A stretch of DNA of 64,000 bases from Rhodosporidiobolus odoratus (taxonomy: Eukaryota; Basidiomycota; Microbotryomycetes; Sporidiobolales; Sporidiobolaceae): assembly GCA_034387635.1 (NCBI GenBank), contig JAOANU010000012.1:434001-498000 (forward strand). The letters run 5' to 3'. Below the pieces are notes generated by a model, which saw only the letters and a program-made list of their open reading frames with translations, did not search any database and was not told where the DNA came from. Position 1 is the stretch's first letter, and the number at the start of each line of letters is the position of its first letter. Made by a program: the position numbers and the translations under genes. Shown here one piece after another: positions 1 to 9,546 of this stretch.

Positions 1-403
1 GTGATCCTCATTGTTTATCAGTCAAGCTCGCCCCTACAGCTCACGCAGCCGAGGTAAGAAGAGTGAAGGAGCCAACGCACGCTCAACAAGGTACTTCTTG
101 ACGCTCTCAAAGTCCTTGCCATTGTCGGCCACACTCTGCAACATGTCGGCAAACGCATCCCGGAACGTGACCCTCTGCTCGAGAATCTCGACGTTGAGCG
201 CTCGCCTCCTGTCGACTCCGAAACCGAGTTCGTCGGTGGCGCAGTCGTTCGAGTCGCGCGTGGTGATGGTTCCGTCTGTCAAGGTTCGGGTTGAAGGGCT
301 GCGGTCAGCGGTGAAGAGGGCAACTCGAGGAGGGAGGGAGCTCACCAAAGTCGGAGAAGAGGATGAAGGGTGCGGTGGAATGGGGGATGTCGGAGGAAAC
401 CAT
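1..403 (-). CDS. HAD-superfamily phosphatase, YNL010W/Pyp1-like (3' part outside window)
   Basis: Seen: ATG at 403-401 opens exon 403-346. A 70-nt intron (345-276, GTGAGC...CAG) splits an Asp codon. Exon 2 runs 275 to about 81, where a GTGCGT donor follows, and the rest lies beyond the left edge. The spliced N-terminus carries the HAD nucleophile motif SDFDGTIT, then RDSNDCATDELGFG and FRDAFADMLQSV. Known: the FxDFDGT box followed by a DSND...LGFG stretch is typical of yeast YNL010W (Pyp1), a cytosolic phosphatase acting on small polyol phosphates; the first Asp of DxD is the nucleophile. Inference: an orthologue of that family. It is divergent from the TFIIE gene to its right. The start is supported because only about ten residues normally precede the motif. 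Substrate cannot be judged from this fragment. Confidence 0.8.
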
Positions 404-1036
404 CTGGGGAGAAAAGTCGAGGCGAGAGAAGGGGCAAGTGGGGGAGGACGAGGGGCAGTCGGCGTCAGCACTGGTAGTAAGGATGAGGTCACTGCTCTAA
501 TTTCGAGCACGGCAGGATAGCCCTGGTCACCCTTGGGCTTGTCCCCTCGAAGTTAGTAGCTTGGTGCACCGCCATAGCGGATCCCTCCTGTCCATCTTGC
601 GAAGGCGAGTAACAAGCGAGGACAGCTCGCGGCGAAGTACGAGTCGGCCCATATCAGCCAGTAATTGCCCAGTACGGCTACCGCATGGATCCACCACTTG
701 CCGCCTACTGCATCTGGTTGTTGAATGCCAAGTCCCCCATTCGGGTCATACTACCGAGTTTGACCGCATCCGGGTGTGAGAGGGCGAGACTCGTCGGGCT
801 AGAGAGCCATAGCTTACAGTGTACTACTGTATGTCCAGTCGAGGTTAAGGAAGCGAGAGTGGAAGCAGGAGGAAGAAGAAACGGGTTTCATCAGTTGGAA
901 GGGAAATACCGGCCAGGGTTGTAACTCTACTACAGTACACTGCTGTTACTGCTCGCTCAAGCTGCGACAGACACGGCCAGGCCTTTCAGCCGCATCAGCG
1001 CTCTTGACAGCCCCGCCCTTGCACCTACGCCTCAAG
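404..1036. other. Intergenic, divergent promoter region (phosphatase / TFIIE alpha)
   Basis: About 630 bp between two divergent start codons. No reading frame with family resemblance, no tRNA and no repeat was seen. It presumably holds both promoters and 5' leaders. Confidence 0.6.
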
Positions 1037-3602
1037 ATGCCCTCCTCCCTCACTTCCGCCGCTCCGCCTCCTTTAGCTCCCAGCACCGGTAAAGCAGCTC
1101 GCACTCCTACCGACATCGCAAAGTTACTCGTACAGACCATCGCTAGGCAGTTTTATGGCATCAAAGGGGCTGTCCTCGTCGATCAGTTGGTCAGGAAGGA
1201 GTGGTGAGTCGCACTCTACCCTTTGTTGAGGCTGCCAGGAGGGGTAGTGGAAGACAGAAGCAGCAAGCTCGTCCTGAGGCTCAGAGGGCAGCATCGGTGG
1301 GAGAGGCGAGAATCGGTCGAGGGGAGGAAAAGGAGGAAACGATGTCAGGAACTGCAGTAGTGCTGTTCCAGCTGGTCTCCCTGAAGTACACTGTACTAAA
1401 CACACGCTTGTTCATCTTGGCTCCTTCGCACTGCCCCATTGTCGTCCCGCTGTCGCCCTGCCATCGGACCCCCTGCTTGCGTTTTCTTTCTCCCATTTTT
1501 CTCTGCTTCTTTCCCGTTCCTTCTGCCGCTGTCCTCCGCCTGTCTCTCCCGGGAATCAGTTTTCGAGATGAAGATATCGCCAAGCGATTAGGAATGCAAC
1601 CCAAGGACATTGCCAAGATTGCCCACCGACTGGTTGAAGACGGCATCGTGCACCTGTGCGTCCGCATTTCCCTCCTTTGACCGTCTTCACACCTCCAGCT
1701 CATCTCCCCTCCCCTTGCCATGACACAACCTCGATACTTGACCTCGATTTCAACTTTGTGTGCCCCGCTCCAAGTCACCGCCGATCCGAAGCGCGTGACA
1801 ACCCAATGCAAAAAGCTCAACAAAGGACTTATTACTACTTTGATTACTCGAAGGCGACCGATGCGATCAAGTGGAGGATGTGGAGGGTTCAACAGACTAT
1901 TGATGTCAAGTTGAGGAATGTAGGTCCCGCCGACCCACTCTCTCACTGTCATTGCCCCTCTCCTTCTTTTTCCGAGGCGGAGAGTGTTTCTGCTCGTGTG
2001 GCTGACATTACTGCCGCGTGTGTAATCTGATGGGTGGGTATGGTGGTGTAGGAACTCGACGCCCAAGGATACGTCTGCCCCCTCTGCAAAGCCTCCTACA
2101 CCCCCCTCGACGCCTCGTCCCTCTTCGACCCCTCCCGAAACCTCCTAGCCTGTTCAATATGTCAAACCGAAGTCATCAACAACGAGAACGAAGAGGACAT
2201 TAAAGGGAACAAGGATCGGATGCAGAGGTTGAATAGGCAGACGAAGGGGATTGTGGATCTTTTGAAAGGGTTGGAAGGGGGGGATGTACCTCGGTTCGTT
2301 TATATTTCGGTTTCCTCTCTTCTCTCCCTAGCCTTCCCTTCGCTTCCTCTACTTTTCATCCCCTGCGCTGGCCTCTGCAGCTGACGGGAAAAAAAAAAAA
2401 AAAACTCGCTCCCCCCTGCTGACTTGACTTGTTCCGCTCCTCTTCGAATCGTTTTTGCCCCCCCTCGCTCCCTCTCTGCACAGCTTCGACGTAGAAACCT
2501 ACCTCGCCCTCCACGGCCCCGCCCTCGGTCTGACCGCCCAACTCGCCGCCGCAGCCTCAGGTACCTCCTCCTCTGCCAACGCAGCCAAAGTGACAGTCAC
2601 CCTAGCAGGAGACGACGACGAAGCCAATGAACTCAAGAGGCAGGAAGAAGAGAGACAGAGGAAGAGGGAACAGAACGCTTTGCCGAGTTGGATTGAGAGG
2701 AGTACGATCGCTTCGGATTCGGAGGTGGGGCAATCTGGTGGCGCAGGGAGAGACGACCCGGCGCAGGGAGAGGGTGAGTATGGGCACGGTCAAAGGCGGG
2801 AAGCGGAACCAGAAGCGTTTTCGGCGACAGCTGTACCTGGATTGGGGTCAACGCTCAGGATGGGGGATTTCGACGGTGCCGGAGAGTCGAAACCGTCTCC
2901 CGGCAGCGGCGGCGCGGAGGATGGAGAAGAGGCAGGAGGAGGAGGAGGAGGAGGAGGAGGAGCCGACCTCGACGCCTACTATGCCTCTCTCGCATCGGCT
3001 GCTCCTCAACCTCCAACCACAGCTGATGCAGAAGCTGAGGATTTTGGGTCGTTCTCCCTGCCTGTTTCTGAGGTTGGGACTGCTGCGTCCAAGGAGGGGA
3101 CACCGTTGATGAGCCACGGCGAAGAAGGGACGGCGGGGAAGAGGATGAGGGAGTTGTCGTCGAGTGGGGAATTCGAGGAAGGAGGAGGGGCGAAACGACT
3201 TCGACTTTCACCTTCGGCTTCCCTCCCGCCACTCTCGGCTCCAGTCGACGCCTTCTCCCCCGGCTTGGAAGCAGGCGTGGCGACAAGCGCCGCCGCCGCC
3301 GTGGCAGAGGAAGAAGAATACGACGATGACGAGTTTGAGGAAGCCGGAGACGAAGGGACAGTGGATCCGAATCAGTTGATAGGGGTGGCGGGGAAGATGG
3401 TGCCTTTCTTGGAAGTGACGGAGGACATGACGGGAGAGATGAGCGCGGACGAATACAGCGTGCGTATTGTTTTTTTCCCCTTCCCTTTTCTCTCGGAATG
3501 GTTTTGCACCTTTCCTGCGCTTCCGGTGGTTTTGACAACTGACACGATCGGATCGTTTTGATGCAGGCTTACTGGGAGGTTTATCAGCGAGTGAATGGCT
3601 AG
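1037..3602 (+). CDS. TFA1: TFIIE large (alpha) subunit
   Basis: General RNA polymerase II initiation factor subunit that helps recruit and control TFIIH at the promoter. Model: exons 1037-1203, 1560-1655, 1775-1919, 2052-2293, 2484-3459, 3567-3602, giving 553 codons plus stop. Residues about 20-135 form the winged-helix region (FRDEDIAKRLGM, DIAKIAHRLVEDG, then RTYYYFDY, the hallmark of this family). A C4 zinc ribbon follows with Cys145, Cys148, Cys170 and Cys173. The C-terminal half is low complexity, with a poly-Gly run and acidic stretches, and ends in AYWEVYQRVNG. The first ATG at 1037 sits just upstream of the conserved region. The intron before 2484 contains an A17 run. It is convergent with CWC21 (180 bp between stops). 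Length is close to yeast Tfa1 (about 480 aa) plus an extended tail. Confidence 0.93.
2387..2403 (+). repeat. Poly-A run inside TFIIE intron
   Basis: Seventeen consecutive A within the intron separating the zinc-ribbon exon from the long C-terminal exon. Simple homopolymer; likely length-variable. Confidence 0.9.
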
Positions 3603-3782
3603 GAAGCCGTAGCTCGTTTGCCACAACAGTTGCATTCGCCATCAAGGTGGGGACGGCTAGACTTTTCAAATTGCCAGGTTTTCGCATGTTCAAATGAAAG
3701 AAGAGAGACAAGGTACACTACAAGAGGCAAAGCGAGTACATGGAAACCCCCGGAAACGCTACGACCTCAGCCGCCGACTGCC

Positions 3783-4907
3783 TCAACGCCTGTCCGGAGA
3801 CGGCGAGCGACTCATGCTCATACTCCTACTCCTGCTGCGACTCGGACTCCTTCCTCTGCTGTCTCCTCTCGCACCAGCGCCGGCGCCGGCTCCAGGCGGG
3901 CTCCTCGCCCTCGACCTCGACCTCGAGACCGACCGACGGGGAGACCGAGAACGAGAACGAGAATAACTCCTCGCCCTGCCCCTCCTGGCACCCGGAGGAC
4001 TCCTGCTCCTACTCCTACTGACGCTCCTACTGCGACTCATACTGCGCCGACGAGGGGAAAGGGAGCGACGCCTGCCGTTTCGGTCTGGCGAAAGAGACCG
4101 GGTGGGGGAACGACCGCGACGACGGTAAGGAGGCGGGGAACGCGAGCGGCGAGGGGAAGGTGAGCGAGAGTCGGAGTAACGACGACGAGAGCGGGGAGGG
4201 GGAGAGGGGGATCGCGAACCCGCATCGATGGGACGGCGGCGGGGTGAACGGGAACGGCGGTCTTCGCCTGCTGCTGCTGCTCCTCCGTAAGGTAAACCAC
4301 GACGATCCATGTCCCTCATCCTCTGAGCGTGGTCCCTCCTACCTCGTTCTACTTCATCCTGCTGCGCCCTCCTCTCCTTGGCCATGTCGTCATCGTGCTT
4401 TTTCCTCATTTCCTCCCTCTGCTTGACGGCCCTATCGCGTTCGACCCTAATCTTGTCCTCCATCTCCTTGCGCTCTTCACGCTGTTGAATCCTAGCGCGC
4501 TTTTGCTCCTCCTGGTAATCGCGATTAAAGGCGAGGCCTTCGACATGACCTTCCTTGATGCCCAGCGCGCGACGGAACTTGTCATCGGCCTGCAATTTGG
4601 CCTGGGCGAGTTGATGACGTTCGTGCTGTTTGATCTTGCCCCCGGCTCCTGCGCCTGCTGCACCCGCCTGAGAAGCGGCCGACAGCCTGTCCCTCATTGC
4701 GGCAACCTGCGAGTCAATCTCGTCCTGCGCGACTCGATCGTCCTCGAGTTTAACCTGGAGTTCGAAGCATTTAGCTTCAATGTTGCGTTTGCGTTCGTGG
4801 TCGAGGATGGATTGGTCGGGTTGACGGTGAGCGAAGGTGGACGAGGGGTCGTTGAAGTCGGTGGAATTCTGGCCATAGTTGTCACGTGGTCGGGTGCGGA
4901 GGCTGGA

Positions 4908-4949
<42 letters not shown>

Positions 4950-5151
4950 GGGGAACGAGAGCAAGTCAGTCATGGGACGTTGTGAGGGTATACGAATGAG
5001 TCTACTTTGATCTGTTGGCTTGAATGTGACCTGAAGTGCCAGATCCTCGAGGGGTCGACAATCCGACGCCGTTGTCTGATGGCGAAGTAGAGCGGGGAGA
5101 GTGAGCGAGTGGAGACAGTGTAGGGTGTCATGGAGGTGGCTTACAACTCAT
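3783..5151 (-). CDS. CWC21: Cwc21/SRRM2-type spliceosome protein
   Basis: Component of the catalytic spliceosome that binds the Prp8/Snu114 region. Model: a 7-nt first exon (5151-5145), exon 5075-5006, exon 4902-3783, total 398 aa. The spliced start reads MSYNGVGLSTPRGSGTSGH, which matches the invariant N-terminus of the cwf21 family. The cwf21 helix follows (LDHERKRNIEAKCFELQ at about residues 60-75) and then HQLAQAKLQADDKFRRALGI. The C-terminal third is a long RS domain (SRSRS, RSPSP and RRSRSP repeats) as in animal SRRM2; yeast Cwc21 lacks it. The second intron ends in a 39-nt C tract before its AG. An in-frame ATG inside that intron (4973) opens a poly-Pro reading that I treat as intronic, because splicing it out restores the conserved N-terminus. 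Divergent from SEY1, only 109 bp apart. Confidence 0.92.
4910..4948 (-). repeat. 39-nt homopolymer (G on +, C on coding strand)
   Basis: Uninterrupted G on the plus strand. On the CWC21 coding strand it is a C tract ending five bases before the intron 3' AG, so it acts as the polypyrimidine tract. Confidence 0.95.
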
Positions 5152-5260
5152 ACTGTGTGAGGTGAGTCGAGAGTGCGAGAGCCAAGTTGTTACAGTTTTG
5201 TGATCGTCACTTGCCACTCTACTTTTGCTCCCTCTCGACACTCTATAACTCTGGTCAGAA

Positions 5261-8200
5261 ATGGATCAGTCAATCAACATAGCACAGCAAGCGCTCTCAG
5301 ACCCTCCGACTCAACTCGACACCATCCTCGCCAGCTCATTGGGAGATCAAGCCAAATCCACCCTCAACCCCTCCGAGAAGAACCGCACTCTAGTCACGAG
5401 GGACACCCAGGATCCTACTGATGGGTCGGGCATGGACGCAAAGTTGCAAGTCGGTCAGTTGAACTGTCTTCCCTCCCACCGTCATGCCAAACTCGGACGG
5501 GTCGGGTGGGGCTGCCAAGTCGCAACCCGCACCCTCCACTCGCCAAAGCTGGCTATTGATACCCCGACACGCTCCATCTTGTGCTGTGATCGCTCACCGT
5601 ACCCACTTGTCTCTCACAGTCGACGAGCACCAACGCTTTACGTCCGTCCCCTCCTTCTTTTCTCCTTCTCCCTCACCCCTCTCGTATCCGTACTCACCTC
5701 GCCCCTCTGACCCCACAGCTCCGCCCTTGATGCTCACATGAAGGGTTGGCAACTTGCCGACGCTGGCTTTGGCTACGATGTCGTCGCCGTCTTTGGATCC
5801 CAATCGACAGGCAAGAGTGCGTCGGTCGTCTCTTCGAGCTTTTCAGCACAATCGCTTCTCAAAGAAGCGGTAGACTGATGCGTGTTTGAGGACCCGCCCA
5901 GGTACGCTCCTGAACCGGCTGTTTGGTACCAAGTTTGACGTGATGAGCGAGACGGAGAGGAGGCAAACAACCAAAGGTGCGTCTTTCCATGCCGGATTGT
6001 CCTTTCTTGCCCGCCTTGCCCGCCCAGGCGACGAGGCTGTGAGTCCATGCCGTCTAGCTCAAAGACTGACCGGCCCCTCGTGGATCCTGGTTGGCACAGG
6101 CATCTGGATGTCGAAAGCCGACTCGCTCCCCGTCCTCGTCATGGACGTTGAAGGCACCGACGGCCGTGAACGCGGCGAAGACCAAGATTTTGAACGCAAA
6201 TCCGCCCTCTTCTCCATGGCCGTCGCCGAAGTCTTGATTGTCAACATTTGGGAACATCAGGTCGGACTGTACCAAGGGGCTAATATGGGTTTGCTGAAGA
6301 CGGTCTTTGAGGTCAATCTGGGCTTGTTTTTGGCGGCCAAGGAGAAGGGTAAGAGTCAGGGCAGGTGCGTCGAGGCACTCCTTTTTCGGGTTTCGCTCTG
6401 GGCGGACTCGAGGGCGCTCTGCAGCGATTCGAGACGAGGTGTTGAGCAGACGCTGATGCTTGATGTCCTCGTAGTTCGCAAGACAAGACCCTGCTCCTCT
6501 TCGTCATTCGCGACCACATTGGCGCGACTCCCTTGCAAAACCTAACCAACACTCTAACCGCCGACCTCCAACGCCTCTGGTCCGGTCTCTCCAAGCCCCC
6601 AGGTCTTGAATCCAGTTCCATCGACGACTTCTTCGATCTCGACTTCGTTGCCCTTCCTCACAAACTTTTGCAACCGGATCAGTTCGAGGACAAGGTTAAG
6701 GAGTTGAGGGGCAGGTTTGATAAAAAGACGATGACTGGTTCAGAGGAGGGAACCGTGTTCAAGAGTAAGTATCATAAGAGGATTCCGGCGGATGGGATTA
6801 GTGCTTATATGGGTACGATCTGGGTGAGCCTGACCTTACTTCCGCCTCACTCGTCTACCCCCTTCGTTTGCTCGTCTGTGTTCCGTCCAGAGCCTGTTGT
6901 CTGACTCATTCCACCGCAAACTCTGATGGACGCACACAGGACGCCGTCGTGTCCAACAAAGACCTCGACCTCCCAACCCAACAAGAGCTCCTCGCCCAAT
7001 TTCGTTGCGGCGAAATCGCCTCTGCCGCCTTCGAGGCTTTCGCAGCAAAGGTCAAGGTATTCCCGAGTGTTGGAGGGGCGGGCAAGGTGGATGAGAAACT
7101 TGGGGAGAGGATGAAGGAGGTGAGGGAGGAGGCACTGGGTGCGTTTTTCGCTCGCGAGCGATATCTTTTCCCTACAACTCTGCGTCTCTCCCTACCTCGA
7201 CTAACGAGGAAAGACGTTTTCGGTGGGACTGCTTCTCGTCAACAGCCGCCTACGACTCGGAAGCCTCGCGTTACCATGCCGGAGTCTACACCCGTCAACG
7301 TCTCGAACTCCTCTCCAAACTCCACTCAACCCTCTCACCTCTCTTCCTCTCCCATCTAAAAAACCTACACAAACTCACCCTCCGAACGTTCCGTCTCTCG
7401 ATCGAATCGGCCTTGAAGAAAGAGGGATATGATTTTGCGCTTGTGGTTAGAGAGGCGAGGGACGTGGCGGAGAGGGAGTTTGAAAAGGAGGCGAGGAAGG
7501 TGGTGCTTGAGGAGAGTGGGTGGAGTGAGGAGGAGGAAGGGGGGATGTTGAGAGAGGATATGGATGCTGTGGCCGAGTTGTTGAGGAAGGAGGAGACTAG
7601 AAAGATGGTGGCAGTCATCGAGGTGAGTTTGCGATTCGCGGCTCTTTTGCTCTCACGAGGCTCCGAAGCGCGCCGCTTTGCAGGCGACTTGCGCTACTGC
7701 CAAGGCGGCGCACAGATCACCTGACGTACAGGGAGCGTGTTTCCGAACAAGCTTGACTGATTTCACTTTTACCCCGTCACCTCCCCCTCACCCAACAGCG
7801 CAACATCAAGCGACAAATGGCCGAAACGGTCGAGCTTGCGCTCAATAACCCGAGCGGCGACATGTGGGACAAGGTGTTGAGCGCTTTCAAGGCTGCGCTG
7901 GCTAAGGCTGAGGAAGCTTATACTAAAAAGGCGACGAGTGAGTCTGGATTTGTATTTGTCTGCTCCCTCGGCTCGCTCGAGCTGAGGTAAGTGACATGGC
8001 GACCGCAATCCGAGACTAACACTTCTGCACATGTCTGCTGCACAGGCTTCAACTGCACCTCGGAAGAGACTACCGCCGCCCTCACCCTCCTCCGTCGTCG
8101 ATCCTGGCTCGCACTCAGGGCAAAGTTGGAGGAACACACCGCCGAAGCGCCTCTGCTTGTCAAGCTGAAACTTGTCTTTGAGGACAAATTTAGGTATGAT

Positions 8201-9170
8201 GACAGTGGTGTGCCGAGGGTCTGGAAGCCGGAGGATGATATCGACGCGGTGTTCAGGAAAGCCAGGGAAGAGGCACGTCACCGTTCCCGCCGCCCCTTTC
8301 CACTGCTGTGCTGCACGGCCGAACAAGCAAGACTAACATCGCTTCTTCTTCTGATGAGCAGGTCCTCGATCTGATTCCCCTCTACGCCACCATTGCCCCG
8401 CAAGATCCTTCCAACGCCTTCACCCTGCCCGATTCCTCCGACTCCCCCTCAACCGCAACCATCGACCCAGCCGCCGCCGCCCAAGACAGCGACTTCTCCT
8501 TCACCGACTCTCTGACCCTCCTCTCCGGCTCCGCCTCCGCCTCCCTCTCAACTCGCTTCAAACGCGAAGCCGACGCCTACTACCTGGAAGCTAAACGGAG
8601 TATGGTCGCTTCGACCGCTATGATTCCTTATTGGATTTATGGAGTCTTGGTCGTACTGGGGTGGAATGAGTTCATAGCGGTGATCAGGAGTCCGATTTAC
8701 TTCACTATGTTGTTGCTGTTGGGCGCGGCGGCGTATGTGACTTGGACGTTGAACATGGTGCGTTTTTCGCCCTTTCCCCTTTCCGCGCTCACGCCTCGAC
8801 AATTTGAATCTCAACCCGACGACGATTGCTGGTTTTGACTCTGGATCGGTCGCAGACCGGACCCGTTCTAGCTGTCGCTCGCGGCGTCTCAAACGAAGTC
8901 GTCAAGACGGTCAACGAGCAGCTGCACGGTAAGCTCTCCAACGACCCCCTCCCCGGCTCTTTCTGTTTCACTCTGTACTCACCTCTCACGCCGCTCGCAG
9001 ACTACTTCAACGCTCAATCGGTCGATGCCCATGCTTCGCGTCATCACGCTCAGCGACACGCTGTCCCCGTTCCAGCTGCGAGTAACCATACTTCAACATC
9101 CCCAGCTGATGAGATTGAATTGAAGGGAATTGGGCAGGAGAAGGAGAGCGACAGGTTGAAGGACGCATGA
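5261..9170 (+). CDS. SEY1: Sey1/atlastin-class ER membrane fusion GTPase
   Basis: Dynamin-like GTPase that tethers and fuses ER tubules in trans to build the tubular network. Model of 13 exons: 5261-5453, 5620-5641, 5719-5816, 5902-5976, 6100-6364, 6475-6823, 6940-7138, 7246-7622, 7799-7937, 8046-8272, 8362-8757, 8856-8928, 9001-9170. This gives 860 aa, close to other fungal Sey1. P-loop GSQSTGKS lies at residues 98-105, switch TTKGIW near 130, and DVEGTDGR at 145-152. A helical stalk follows. Two hydrophobic segments (about 737-756 and 759-780) form the membrane hairpin, then a short cytosolic tail. Exon 2 is only 22 nt. The P-loop Ser codon is interrupted by an intron. The intron at 8273 needs a GC donor to keep frame. 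Confidence 0.95.
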
Positions 9171-9546
9171 GCGGCATGATCTCACGTATGTATAATGTTC
9201 AGAAAAGACGAGGTACACACACGAAGGAATGAATGAAGCGGATCTTGTTTTTCTTTTCTTTTCTTTTCGTGTCTTCCTGTTCCCCCAACTGCCTTTTGTT
9301 CCCTTCCTTTCGCTGTGGGTGTTATCTCGCTTCCGCGTTGTTTGCGTGGTGCCTTGCATTTGCAGTTCAAGCTGTTACGACGTGTACTTGCCCGCAATGC
9401 GACGTCTGAGATCGCGAAATCAGGCGTGCAAGATGCATCCTCCACGAAAAGCGGAGAAGCAGGAAAAGAGAATTGCCCCGCAGGAAAGGTTACAACAAGA
9501 CGAGCGCTGCGGGTCTATGATAGCTTGAAAGCAACGGCGCCACCTG
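9171..9546. other. Convergent 3' intergenic region
   Basis: 376 bp between the SEY1 and PWP2 stop codons. It has a TTTTC-type pyrimidine repeat near 9246-9268 and otherwise nothing recognisable. Probably both 3' UTRs. Confidence 0.6.

Noticed and set aside
1281..2066. 261-codon minus-strand frame across the TFIIE 5' part
   Set aside because: Overlaps four verified TFIIE exons and introns antisense and has no domain; explained by GC-rich codon shadow.
2855..3538. 227-codon minus-strand Arg/Pro/Ser-rich frame
   Set aside because: Antisense shadow of the acidic Gly/Glu-rich TFIIE tail.
4329..4985. 218-codon plus-strand frame with a hydrophobic N-part and poly-Gly end
   Set aside because: Exact antisense of CWC21; the poly-Gly is the G39 tract, and Cwc21 conservation fixes the minus strand.
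6313..6621. Minus-strand frame in SEY1
   Set aside because: Antisense to conserved Sey1 exons and the intron at 6365-6474.
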